27,817 bases of DNA from a virus. Numbering within the stretch: the first letter of the stretch is position 1; every line of letters begins with the position of its first letter. The position numbers were made by a program, and so were the translations under genes. Shown piece by piece: positions 1 to 6,525 of the stretch. The notes under the pieces were generated by a model, which saw nothing but the letters and a program-made list of their open reading frames with translations, was not told where the DNA came from and did not search any database. The DNA is taken from positions 1 through 27,817 of the IMG/VR virus record IMGVR_UViG_3300035034_000354; one strand, given 5' to 3'.

Positions 1-324
1 ACTTCTACTACACCACCACCCGAAACTACCCCACCACCTCCGGGAGGAAGCACTACGACAACCTGTATTCCATGCTACCCACCAGTCCCAACGACACCAT
101 CGAAACCACCCACAATAGAGCCTCCAACGACTATTCCGGGAAATGTGATAGGTATAACCACCGAACGACCTGATTTTATATCACCTCTAAGTGTAAGTAT
201 AGTCACATCAACGACACCAATAGCACAACCAACTACTAATACTACATCTACAGTAACACCAATTGTAACATCAAAACCATTCATTAAATGTGTGGATGAT
301 ATTTGCAAAAAACTAAACTTCTGA
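1..324 (+). CDS. Thr/Pro-rich mucin-like protein, copy 1 (5' end missing)
   Basis: Frame 1 is open from the window edge to a TGA at 322-324, so only the last 107 residues are present. The visible part is low-complexity Thr/Pro/Ser sequence with a CxxC (TCIPCYPP), then a Pro-rich linker, and it ends in a short Cys-containing tail, KCVDDICKKLNF. The next gene downstream ends in almost the same tail (PCFDNTCKKLNF) and shares a near-identical stretch (bases 1-56 here, 740-795 there), so the two are tandem paralogues 4 nt apart. Composition resembles an extended, heavily substituted mucin-like stalk. A virion surface or fibre-associated role is inference from this and from the glycosyltransferase two genes downstream. 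No enzymatic motif is visible. Confidence 0.75.
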   Translation, partial: TSTTPPPETTPPPPGGSTTTTCIPCYPPVPTTPSKPPTIEPPTTIPGNVIGITTERPDFISPLSVSIVTSTTPIAQPTTNTTSTVTPIVTSKPFIKCVDDICKKLNF

Positions 325-328
325 TAAT

Positions 329-1060
329 ATGTCTTGTTGCCCAAACATCACCACATATAATATTACCAATCTCGTCGTAGATGGTAACCCTGCTGCTGAC
401 ACTACAGTTACTGGGAGTTTGGATAGTGGAGATTTTACTGGTGTTTGGGGGGATTATAATGAATTGATTCATCTCTACTGGTATGACAATTCTTGGATTC
501 TGGATGTTGAAAGCGGCCCACTTATAGGCGAATCATATTCAATAAATGGTGTTAGTAGATGTGATCCAAGAGATGATTATTATGGAAATATTGTACCAGA
601 GATCTACGCAACTATAACTGGAGACGTATCTGAGGTATGTACTTCTACTACTACTACTACTACTTCTACTACACCTACCCCAACTACTACTTCTACTACT
701 ACTTCTACTTCTACTTCTACTACACCTACCCCAACTACTACTTCTACTACCCCACCACCCGAAACTACCCCACCACCTCCGGGAGGAAGCACTACCGACT
801 GCCCCTGCATGTGGCCGGTACCCACCACACCATCAGAACCACCCAAAATCCAACCACCAACCACAATATTATCAGAATTACCCCCAATAAGCACCCAAAA
901 ACCATTACCATTATTCCCCCTAACTGTTAATATCATCACAACCATTCCACCAACCACTAAACCACCACACACACCCAGCACGACATCACCACCAACCCCA
1001 GACATTGGTATGACTTTTAAACCATGCTTCGACAACACTTGCAAAAAGTTAAACTTTTGA
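329..1060 (+). CDS. Thr/Ser/Pro-rich mucin-like protein, copy 2
   Basis: 243 residues. Residues 1-104 form a compact-looking N-terminal domain with Cys at 3, 4, 78 and 104 and many aromatic residues. Residues 105 to about 150 are almost entirely Thr, Ser and Pro, encoded by a slippage-prone ACT/TCT codon array. A CPC motif follows near 158-160, then a Pro/Thr linker to about 228, and finally the tail PCFDNTCKKLNF, shared with the preceding gene. No signal peptide or catalytic motif is seen. The ATG at 329 lies 4 nt after the previous stop, and a glycosyltransferase starts 12 nt downstream, so all three are probably co-transcribed. The likely role is an O-glycosylated virion surface protein. 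Function is inferred, and I recognise no family. Confidence 0.8.
   Translation: MSCCPNITTYNITNLVVDGNPAADTTVTGSLDSGDFTGVWGDYNELIHLYWYDNSWILDVESGPLIGESYSINGVSRCDPRDDYYGNIVPEIYATITGDVSEVCTSTTTTTTSTTPTPTTTSTTTSTSTSTTPTPTTTSTTPPPETTPPPPGGSTTDCPCMWPVPTTPSEPPKIQPPTTILSELPPISTQKPLPLFPLTVNIITTIPPTTKPPHTPSTTSPPTPDIGMTFKPCFDNTCKKLNF
662..750 (+). repeat. Thr-codon array with a 38-nt direct repeat
   Basis: The segment 662-699 is repeated exactly at 713-750, a period of 51 nt (17 codons), so the repeat keeps the reading frame. It is embedded in runs of ACT and TCT codons. This is the DNA basis of the mucin-like Thr/Ser block and is a likely site of in-frame expansion or contraction. Confidence 0.9.
740..795 (+). 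repeat. Copy of the segment at bases 1-56 (paralogue repeat)
   Basis: Bases 740-795 match bases 1-56 at 55 of 56 positions by eye; the one difference is at the twelfth base. They encode the TTPPPPGGSTT segment in both tandem paralogues. The near-identity is much higher than that of the flanking coding sequence, which suggests recent duplication or gene conversion between copies. Confidence 0.9.
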
Positions 1061-1072
1061 TAATTATATTAT

Positions 1073-1903
1073 ATGAGAAAACTCACAATAGGGATGGCAA
1101 CACATGACGACTATGATGGTGTATTTTTTACACTACAAAGCATTAGAATGTTTCATAAAGAGGTTCTAGATGAAGTTGAATTCATAGTTATCGATAATAA
1201 TCCATCAAGTGTTCACGGTAAAGCTGTTCGGGAGCTTTTAGATAATATAAAAGAGCCTACACAATACCTACCATTTACGAATTATGAGTCTTCGACCATC
1301 AAAAATAAAGTTTTTGACCTTTCAGATACGCCATATGTCATGTGTATCGACTGTCACGTTCTATTAGAACCCGGATCTATTAGAAAACTAATAGATTACT
1401 ATGATTCTAGAAGTGATTGTGGGAATCTTCTACATGGACCATTGGTATATGATGATTTGGGAAATATAAGCACACACTTTGACCTATCTAAGTGGGGTTC
1501 CCACATGTGGGGTCAATGGGCTACCGATGATCGTGGTAAATTACCAGACAATCCCCCATTTGAAATTGAAGCACAAGGTATGGGTCTTTTCACCTGTAGA
1601 AAGGACTCATGGTTAGGTTTTAATAAACAGTTCAGAGGTTTTGGGGGAGAAGAGGGATACATTCATGAAAAATACCGAAAAATGGGTAGAAAAGTCATAT
1701 GTTTACCATTTTTAAGATGGCTACATAGGTTCAATCGTCCAAATGGTGCTAAATATTCCAATAAACTGGAAGATAGGTTTAGAAATTACTATATCGGGTT
1801 CCAAGAACTTGGATTGAACATTGAAAAACTCAAAGACGAGTTTAAGGGTGTTATTTCAGAACAATATATTCTAAAACTTAATGAGGAATTAAATATTACC
1901 TAA
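1073..1903 (+). CDS. GT-A glycosyltransferase with DxH motif, GT2/GT27-like
   Basis: 276 residues. The N-terminus (MRKLTIGMATHDDYDG, then FIVIDNNPS at 37-45) is the nucleotide-sugar-binding half of a GT-A fold. The metal-binding motif is D93-C-H95 in CIDCHVLLEPG, where most GT2 enzymes have DxD. GMGLFTCRKDSW (169-180) and GFGGEEGYIHEKYR (189-202) give the acceptor-side acidic motif, and W216-L-H218 could supply a third metal ligand. DxH plus GGE plus a later His is the layout known from polypeptide GalNAc-transferases (GT27), which act on Thr/Ser in mucins. The enzyme follows two mucin-like genes by 12 nt, so they are plausible acceptors; this is inference. It could instead build cell-wall or other glycans. 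Its 3' end overlaps the convergent gene by 15 nt. Confidence 0.8.
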   Translation: MRKLTIGMATHDDYDGVFFTLQSIRMFHKEVLDEVEFIVIDNNPSSVHGKAVRELLDNIKEPTQYLPFTNYESSTIKNKVFDLSDTPYVMCIDCHVLLEPGSIRKLIDYYDSRSDCGNLLHGPLVYDDLGNISTHFDLSKWGSHMWGQWATDDRGKLPDNPPFEIEAQGMGLFTCRKDSWLGFNKQFRGFGGEEGYIHEKYRKMGRKVICLPFLRWLHRFNRPNGAKYSNKLEDRFRNYYIGFQELGLNIEKLKDEFKGVISEQYILKLNEELNIT

Positions 1904-2125
1904 AATAGCCTCACATTCAACGTCGTGACGCATACTTGGATATCTTTCCCTGATATATTCCCCGATAGCTAAGGGTTTCTTCTTCAAATCCATCATCCTC
2001 ATACCCATTTCTTTAGCCTTTGTCTCTATTGTGATCAAAGCTTCCGCCAAGCACATCCATCTTGAAAATTCGTCTATTGGCATGTTCTCAATGCTACCAT
2101 CATGTTTCTTAATTTCGATCATCAT
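1889..2125 (-). CDS. Small protein of unknown function
   Basis: 78 residues, beginning MMIEIKKHDGSIENMPIDEF and continuing as a mostly helical charged protein with several Met. No motif is recognised. It is the last gene of a short minus-strand group with the two genes to its right, and its 3' end overlaps the convergent glycosyltransferase gene by 15 nt. The start could be either of the two adjacent ATG codons. Confidence 0.6.
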   Translation of the reverse strand: MMIEIKKHDGSIENMPIDEFSRWMCLAEALITIETKAKEMGMRMMDLKKKPLAIGEYIRERYPSMRHDVECEAILGNI

Positions 2126-2151
2126 AAGCCTAGAGTGTAATCGGGTTTTAA

Positions 2152-2622
2152 TTAGGGTGTTATATTACCTACAAGCTTATCGAAGGTTTCGTTTAAGTCC
2201 ATAGGTTCCGATATTAGAATAGAATCATATGAGACATTAACCTTATATTTACATTTACACTTCTCACATTCTACCTCGTTCTCGGTTTTTGGGGAAAACA
2301 GTCCCTTAAAGGTGTTACCTCCACAGACGCAAGGGAGTTCTACTAGTTGAGAATCGAAAATCTTCTCATATTCTTCAATCACCTCAACCTGTTCTGCAAT
2401 TTCGGCGGCATGTAATTCAATAATATCATCTAAAACCTTACTCTGATCTTCTTTTTTGGTGCTTAATGCTCGATAAGCAACAAATCCAATCATCTCTGCG
2501 GCAGTTAGAACTGCAAATGTTCTCCCAAATTCGAATAAATCGGCAGCACCATACGCCAACACTGCATTTCCAACCAATAATAGTAAAATCTCTAGATAAT
2601 ATTTCTCTAAAACTTGTTTCAT
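2152..2622 (-). CDS. Membrane protein with coiled coil and zinc ribbon
   Basis: 156 residues from the ATG at 2622; a TTG eight codons earlier is less likely. Two hydrophobic segments (about 9-28 and 33-52) are followed by a charged, probably coiled-coil stretch (about 57-92). A small C-terminal Cys module has CVC at 98-100 and CEKCKC at 119-124, which looks like a zinc ribbon. The segments and Cys pairs are seen directly; zinc binding and membrane location are inferred. It lies between two unknown genes on the same strand. I do not recognise a family; membrane anchoring of a regulator or a host-takeover role is possible. Confidence 0.65.
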   Translation of the reverse strand: MKQVLEKYYLEILLLLVGNAVLAYGAADLFEFGRTFAVLTAAEMIGFVAYRALSTKKEDQSKVLDDIIELHAAEIAEQVEVIEEYEKIFDSQLVELPCVCGGNTFKGLFSPKTENEVECEKCKCKYKVNVSYDSILISEPMDLNETFDKLVGNITP

Positions 2623-2656
2623 AGATGAATTATAGACTCTTTTCAAGGATTGTCAA

Positions 2657-3040
2657 TTACAAATCGTCGTAATCTTCATCTTCATCGTCCCGATGATGCG
2701 CTCCAATTGTGAATTTCTCTAAAGTCATATCGACTGTCTGTAAAAGATATACTACCATCTTCTCAGTATTCTGCTTAAGCTTAAATAGTTCCTTCTTATG
2801 TTCAACATCTTTAGTCTTTAGAACACCTTCAATAGCTTTACATGCTTGTATTCCATTATCCACCATAGCCCCGAAGTAATCAGGTAAAGATCCCATCTCA
2901 TATGGTAGAGTGTTCGGACCAGTGTGGGTTTCTTTCTCTTCTCTCTTAAAATTACGCATCTGTGTAGTGGGATCTAGATCGTGATCTATCTCGCTAGACA
3001 TGAATTTTGTAGAGTATGGATTTTGTCCTTTGTTCGCCAT
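2657..3040 (-). CDS. Hypothetical protein with acidic tail
   Basis: 127 residues starting MANKGQNPYSTKFMSSEIDH. The frame stays open upstream to 3271, but that extension is antisense to the 3078 gene and has Ser/Arg-rich composition typical of a shadow frame, so the ATG at 3040 is chosen. The middle is amphipathic helix with many Lys and Glu, and the C-terminus is strongly acidic (DDEDEDYDDL). It is divergent from the gene starting at 3078, with 37 bp between the two starts. No family is recognised. Confidence 0.65.
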   Translation of the reverse strand: MANKGQNPYSTKFMSSEIDHDLDPTTQMRNFKREEKETHTGPNTLPYEMGSLPDYFGAMVDNGIQACKAIEGVLKTKDVEHKKELFKLKQNTEKMVVYLLQTVDMTLEKFTIGAHHRDDEDEDYDDL

Positions 3041-3061
3041 ATAGATATTTAACGCTTTGAG

Positions 3062-3069
3062 ACTAAATA
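3062..3069 (+). promoter_or_regulatory. Late-promoter-like box ACTAAATA
   Basis: ACTAAATA resembles the T4 late promoter -10 element TATAAATA recognised by gp55-containing polymerase. It ends 8 nt before the ATG at 3078. The same TAAATA core precedes the genes starting at 3654 and 13664. Transcription would begin almost at the start codon. Confidence 0.5.
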
Positions 3070-3077
3070 TATGTTGT

Positions 3078-3575
3078 ATGAATAAATATGCAAAAACTTT
3101 CATTAAAGTCCTTAGAGAAGATGATGCTCTTGAGCGCAAAGCTATGGAACAGACCCTTGATGATGGTATCGATCCTATGGATTTTGATACCGATATGGAA
3201 ATGAGTCCAGAAGAAGCACAAGCTACTGATGACGTAGCAGATGCTATGTCTCGTAGAAACGAGCAAATCATAGGAGAGCTTCAATCATGGATCGATAGAG
3301 TTGACGAGTTCCTAAACTTCCTAAACTCCGAAGATCCAAACAGTGTTCAATCACGTTTGGCTGCTGCTGAACCTGATACTGTCATGGATAAGATGAAGCA
3401 ATCACAGCAAACAAAGATTAGTCGTGTTGCGTCTGACCTTGCAAGCTTGCATCAGAACTTCTTAGGGTTCATGGCGCAGACAAGTAATGCAAGATTTAAA
3501 TATGTACTCGCCCCGTTCGCATTTGGTATGAGTTTACTAAGCATGGCTGGACAGATCGGGTCATATTTCAGTTAA
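3078..3575 (+). CDS. Putative internal head protein with capsid-targeting-like N-terminus
   Basis: 165 residues from the ATG at 3078; a TTG at 3057 is also in frame but would place the late-promoter-like box inside the gene. The N-terminus MNKYAKTFIKVLREDD has the pattern of T4 capsid-targeting sequences (for example MKTYQEFIAE in internal proteins), followed by L-R-E, a candidate gp21 prohead-protease site. The rest is acidic and helical: a DDGIDPMDFDTDMEMS stretch near 30-45, a Gln/Ser-rich helical middle, and a hydrophobic C-terminus (YVLAPFAFGMSLLSMAG). A strong intrinsic terminator follows 28 nt after the stop, so this is probably a monocistronic late unit. Head location is inferred; no homologue is recognised. 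Confidence 0.6.
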   Translation: MNKYAKTFIKVLREDDALERKAMEQTLDDGIDPMDFDTDMEMSPEEAQATDDVADAMSRRNEQIIGELQSWIDRVDEFLNFLNSEDPNSVQSRLAAAEPDTVMDKMKQSQQTKISRVASDLASLHQNFLGFMAQTSNARFKYVLAPFAFGMSLLSMAGQIGSYFS

Positions 3576-3602
3576 CATTTCACCCAATTAAAAAATAATT
3601 CT

Positions 3603-3631
3603 AAAATCCAGTAAGAAATTACTGGATTTTT
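3603..3631 (+). terminator. Intrinsic terminator with GAAA tetraloop
   Basis: The arm AAAATCCAGTAA (3603-3614) pairs perfectly over 12 bp with TTACTGGATTTT (3619-3630) around a GAAA loop, a stable GNRA type, and ends in TTTTT (3627-3631). It lies 28 nt after the stop of the 3078 gene and just before the next late-promoter-like box, so it separates two plus-strand transcription units. Confidence 0.9.
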
Positions 3632-3640
3632 GCGTTCGGC

Positions 3641-3648
3641 ACTAAATA
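3641..3648 (+). promoter_or_regulatory. Late-promoter-like box ACTAAATA
   Basis: ACTAAATA is identical to the box at 3062-3069. It ends 5 nt before the ATG at 3654 and starts 9 nt after the terminator T-run, the expected place for a new promoter. It implies a nearly leaderless transcript. Confidence 0.5.
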
Positions 3649-3653
3649 GTAAT

Positions 3654-4658
3654 ATGCGCTACAATTATGACGTAATCTGGAGAACTAAACTACCTAAACT
3701 AAAAGGGAAAGAAGAAGAAATACTCAATCTACATCTAAACGACAAGATACCAGTTCTACAGCTATCTAAGATGTATGGATGTGATAGGAAACCCATTCAG
3801 AATATAGTTAAAAAGAATGGTCATTCAACTAGACCATCGACAAGTCCCGAATTAGAAGGTAGGGAGGGTGATATACTTAAGATGTATCTCGTAGACATGT
3901 TGACGATCCAAACAATCTGTAAAGATGTTGGTGTCACCTTCAACACAATCAAGGGGTTCCTAAAACGTAATAATGTTCGAATTAGAACTGCTGAAGAGAG
4001 TAGAAATACTGAAGATGGTAAAGTTAAAGGAACTACACAGAAACTCACAGACCCTAAAGACCTACAAGATGCTATAAAAATGTATGAGGGTGGTGAAGTT
4101 TTAGAAAAAATAGGAGAACTATATAACATTTCTCCAGTTGGTCTTAGAATTAAATTCTTGAAACTTGGGATCGTTTTGAGAACCTTAACCGAATCTGCAA
4201 ACCTACCGACAACCTACGAAAGAAAGAAGGTTTCCTATCAAGAGAAATATGGAGTCGATAACCCTATGCAAGATCCAAAGATTAATGAAAAATCCAGTAT
4301 TAGTAGATATAAATTTAAAGCCGTTGATATTTATGGACGAAAATTTAGCCACCTCCAAGGATTTGAACCACAAGGTATAAAATATATGGTAGATCAGATG
4401 GGGGTTGATATCAATGAGATAGATTCTGGTAGAAAAGTTCCAACAGTTGGTTATAAATTCGAAGGAAAGAATAAAATATACTTCGCAGATATGTATGTGA
4501 AGTCAAAAAACTTATTAGTTGAAGTTAAATGCGATTATACCTATCAGGCAAATCTAGAAAAGAATAAAACTAAGAGAGATGCTGCAATTAAAGCTGGTTA
4601 CGACTACAAAACTATAATCTTCGACAATAGAGGTAAGAGTGTGGTAGAAATATTCTAA
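3654..4658 (+). CDS. Homing-endonuclease-like protein: three HTH repeats plus PD-(D/E)XK nuclease
   Basis: 334 residues from the ATG at 3654; an in-frame TTG at 3630 lies inside the terminator tail and is rejected. Three tandem repeats of about 40 residues (about 21-60, 73-112, 140-178) each read as helix, turn, recognition helix, for example LQLSKMYGCDRKPIQNIVKK. Next comes EKYGVDNPMQDP (197-208), a segment typical of free-standing phage homing endonucleases. The C-terminus has YFADMYVKSKNLLVEVKCDY, giving catalytic D279, E290 and K292 of a PD-(D/E)XK/Vsr-like nuclease. It probably cleaves a related phage genome lacking the gene and spreads by recombination. The late-type box is unusual for such a gene. 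Family assignment is good; target unknown. Confidence 0.7.
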   Translation: MRYNYDVIWRTKLPKLKGKEEEILNLHLNDKIPVLQLSKMYGCDRKPIQNIVKKNGHSTRPSTSPELEGREGDILKMYLVDMLTIQTICKDVGVTFNTIKGFLKRNNVRIRTAEESRNTEDGKVKGTTQKLTDPKDLQDAIKMYEGGEVLEKIGELYNISPVGLRIKFLKLGIVLRTLTESANLPTTYERKKVSYQEKYGVDNPMQDPKINEKSSISRYKFKAVDIYGRKFSHLQGFEPQGIKYMVDQMGVDINEIDSGRKVPTVGYKFEGKNKIYFADMYVKSKNLLVEVKCDYTYQANLEKNKTKRDAAIKAGYDYKTIIFDNRGKSVVEIF

Positions 4659-4673
4659 AAAAAAGGGATTTAT

Positions 4674-4681
4674 ATTAAATA
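4674..4681 (+). promoter_or_regulatory. Possible late-promoter-like box ATTAAATA
   Basis: ATTAAATA lies in the 29-nt gap before the 82-residue gene and ends 6 nt before its ATG at 4688, the same geometry as the other boxes. The A/T-rich context makes a chance match possible. Confidence 0.3.
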
Positions 4682-4687
4682 ATCATT

Positions 4688-4936
4688 ATGAAGAAAAAAG
4701 ACCAAGAAGCTATCGCCAAGTTATATACTGAAAATAATGCAGCTACGATGTCAATCGAGGAAATTGTTGGGTCGAATATAAGTGTAGCATTGGATCAGCT
4801 ATATTCACCAGAATATAATGGACATTCACTCACATCCCATATTAAAAATATATTTGATACTTTGGATGAGAATGGTATACAATATGACCCATTCCAAATT
4901 GAGCCTCTAGTAATTGATTTCATTAAATCAAATTAA
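4688..4936 (+). CDS. Small acidic protein of unknown function
   Basis: 82 residues starting MKKKDQEAIAKLYTENN. It is mostly helical and acidic, with no Cys and no recognised motif. It follows the endonuclease-like gene by 29 nt, preceded by a possible late box. It ends 4 nt from the stop codon of the convergent primase gene, with no obvious terminator hairpin in between. Confidence 0.6.
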   Translation: MKKKDQEAIAKLYTENNAATMSIEEIVGSNISVALDQLYSPEYNGHSLTSHIKNIFDTLDENGIQYDPFQIEPLVIDFIKSN

Positions 4937-4940
4937 TCAT

Positions 4941-6035
4941 TCACAAATTCCCAAATAAAATTTTAAATTTTAGAATAGCAGATTTACCACACTGACTATT
5001 ATTCTTGATAAAAGTCGGGGATATCTGATCCAAACCCTTGGAAACGCAAATCTCATTGAAATCTTTATACTCCATATAGTGTTTAGGCCAAATGAACACA
5101 CATTCTCCCATACCTAGGAGAACTTCGGTCTTTTCCCTAGCGGTCTTATCGATCCACTGGTTATCAAGCACCCAAATCTTCTTAAAGAGTCTCAATTCCT
5201 CTAATTGATCCTGTTGAACCTTGGTATACTTGTTATACCCCTTGTTTATGCCAGCTAATCCTAATCCGTTCTTAACAAAGAATGAATCAATTGGACCTTC
5301 AAAGAGAAATACAGAGTCCATAGAAGAATCTACATGATCAATGCCGTAGATTGACTTATCCGCCCCCTGTTTTGATATATATGATGGTTTTTCATCAAAT
5401 TCAAACATCTTTCTGGATTGATAGAAGATGATCTTACCATTACCATCCTTAAATGGTATAATTAACCTATTTTTATGAACTACATCAGTCAATGACACAT
5501 ATAATGCGTCTGGTTTATTGATGGCAGTATCCAATCTTCGATTTCTTATAATCCTAAGAGCAGTTTTAACCACATCATTGTTCTTATAGAACTCAACCTG
5601 TGTCTTATCGAAGAGATTTATTGAATCCTCTGGAAGTGATGGAGGGGCTACTACAGCCTTAGTGGTCGTTTCTGGACTTAGATCCTTAATATCTGGTGAA
5701 AACGCCTCATAATCGATCCTAAGCTCATCATCAGTCATACCAGACACTTCTCGTATCCAATTATATGGCTTTTGACTACTACCACAGTTATGACAATAGA
5801 TATTGTCATTATCAGATATGTAAAAACATCTCTGCTTCTTCCCCCAAGACTTTCCCTCTTTACATATCGGACAACATGATCGATATGTCTTCTCATATGG
5901 GTTATATGATACTTTGTAACCCAGTTCATAGAACTTAGCCACTACATAATCAACATCCAAGTCATAGTTTACCTTTGTTGTCGTTAAACTTTGCTTTAAC
6001 CGTTCTTTTAACTTGTCTTGGAACCCTTTCAACAT
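4941..6035 (-). CDS. 61: DNA primase, T4 gp61-like
   Basis: 364 residues (T4 gp61 is about 342). The N-terminal zinc-binding domain has CPIC at 55-58, Cys at 70 and CHNC at 81-84, followed by a linker. The TOPRIM catalytic domain has FEGPID (245-250, with E246 and D250) and WVLDNQ (D291). It synthesises RNA primers for lagging-strand replication with the gp41 helicase, encoded in the same minus-strand block. The first ATG lies 74 bases inside the 3' end of the upstream gene. There is no later Met before the zinc domain, so this overlap appears real unless a non-ATG start is used. Confidence 0.9.
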   Translation of the reverse strand: MLKGFQDKLKERLKQSLTTTKVNYDLDVDYVVAKFYELGYKVSYNPYEKTYRSCCPICKEGKSWGKKQRCFYISDNDNIYCHNCGSSQKPYNWIREVSGMTDDELRIDYEAFSPDIKDLSPETTTKAVVAPPSLPEDSINLFDKTQVEFYKNNDVVKTALRIIRNRRLDTAINKPDALYVSLTDVVHKNRLIIPFKDGNGKIIFYQSRKMFEFDEKPSYISKQGADKSIYGIDHVDSSMDSVFLFEGPIDSFFVKNGLGLAGINKGYNKYTKVQQDQLEELRLFKKIWVLDNQWIDKTAREKTEVLLGMGECVFIWPKHYMEYKDFNEICVSKGLDQISPTFIKNNSQCGKSAILKFKILFGNL

Positions 6036-6225
6036 ACTCTATAATACCTTCTGTTACACCTAAGTCAAATTTATCGATTGGAACCCAAAGATTCTCCATT
6101 GTCGGGGAAGTTAGGAACCCATATTCAGATTTATTGGAGTCGATGAAGATTAGAATCTTACCAGCATGAACACCAGTGAGACATGCATATGAATCGCCAA
6201 GGGATATTTTCTTTTTAAAGAACAT
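5962..6225 (-). CDS. Small protein upstream of primase, unknown
   Basis: 87 residues from the ATG at 6225, immediately after the upstream stop (6228-6230). A GTG at 6231 is also possible. The sequence MFFKKKISLGDSYACLTG, then GKILIFID and LWVPIDKFDLG, suggests a small beta-rich protein; the GDSYACLTGVHAGK segment vaguely resembles KOW-type loops, but I do not assign that domain. Its 3' end overlaps the primase start by 74 bases, so the two are translationally linked. Confidence 0.65.
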   Translation of the reverse strand: MFFKKKISLGDSYACLTGVHAGKILIFIDSNKSEYGFLTSPTMENLWVPIDKFDLGVTEGIIEYVERVPRQVKRTVKAKFNDNKGKL

Positions 6226-6227
6226 GA

Positions 6228-6512
6228 TCACATTCTATTATTCATAAAACCACCAATATTTTCCATAAACAGATTATCTAGGGCGGCTTTTTGGACTTTC
6301 TCCTTATATATTGTCATATTGACAGGGTTTCCATCGTAGTCATACCCCATAACTTTCCAACATGTTAGAAATTCACCCATAGTATTAATTAATGCTTGGT
6401 TTAATTGATTTTTACGGGGAACCTTACGCTTATCCTCTAGTTTAGATTTTAAAGCTTCCCTAAGAATAGCTTCGATCTCTTCATCTTTGAACTCTTCAAA
6501 CTCATCGTCCAT
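6228..6512 (-). CDS. Hypothetical protein, acidic N-terminus
   Basis: 94 residues. It begins MDDEFEEFKDEEIEAILREA, strongly acidic and helical, then a basic patch (KLEDKRKVPRKNQ) and a more hydrophobic C-terminus. No family is recognised. It lies 8 nt downstream of the 112-residue gene, with a perfect TATAAATA on the coding strand overlapping that gap. Small acidic proteins in this position could be transcription cofactors, but nothing in the sequence proves it. Confidence 0.65.
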   Translation of the reverse strand: MDDEFEEFKDEEIEAILREALKSKLEDKRKVPRKNQLNQALINTMGEFLTCWKVMGYDYDGNPVNMTIYKEKVQKAALDNLFMENIGGFMNNRM

Positions 6513-6517
6513 GTATA

Positions 6518-6525
6518 TATTTATA
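6518..6525 (-). promoter_or_regulatory. Perfect TATAAATA on the minus strand
   Basis: Read on the minus strand the sequence is TATAAATA followed by 5 nt and the ATG at 6512, the same spacing as the plus-strand boxes at 3641 and 13651. It contains the TAA stop of the preceding gene (6521-6523), so it may be a chance match in A/T-rich sequence. Confidence 0.35.

Noticed and set aside
640-760. Possible CRISPR-like or tandem-repeat array
   Set aside because: The repeats are in-frame Thr/Ser codons with no unique spacers of even length and no cas genes nearby.
637-930. Tyr-rich open frame of 97 residues on the plus strand
   Set aside because: It is the +2 reading of the ACT repeat (TAC codons) inside the real gene. 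There is no folded region and no homologue of the tag.
604-1044. Open frame of 146 residues on the minus strand, Val/Gly-rich
   Set aside because: It is the antisense of the Thr/Pro codon array; the Val-Val-Glu repeats are what reversed ACT/TCT codons produce. The sense frame has proper domains and a conserved tail.
1889-1903. 15-nt overlap of convergent genes (also 15970-15980, 11 nt) as possible antisense regulation
   Set aside because: Short tail-to-tail overlaps are common in compact phage genomes, and nothing else suggests regulation.
3057-3077. TTG start seven codons upstream for the 3078 gene
   Set aside because: It would bury the ACTAAATA box in the coding region and add residues (MRLNICC) that spoil the capsid-targeting-like N-terminus.
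3041-3271. N-terminal extension of the 2657-3040 gene to 3271
   Set aside because: The extra 77 codons lie antisense to the 3078 gene and have a Ser/Arg/Ile-rich shadow-frame composition; ATG at 3040 is a normal start.
6228-6512. 94-residue acidic protein as gp33 late co-activator
   Set aside because: It lacks the C-terminal L-D-F-L type clamp-binding motif and shows no match to the T4 gp33 sequence I remember.
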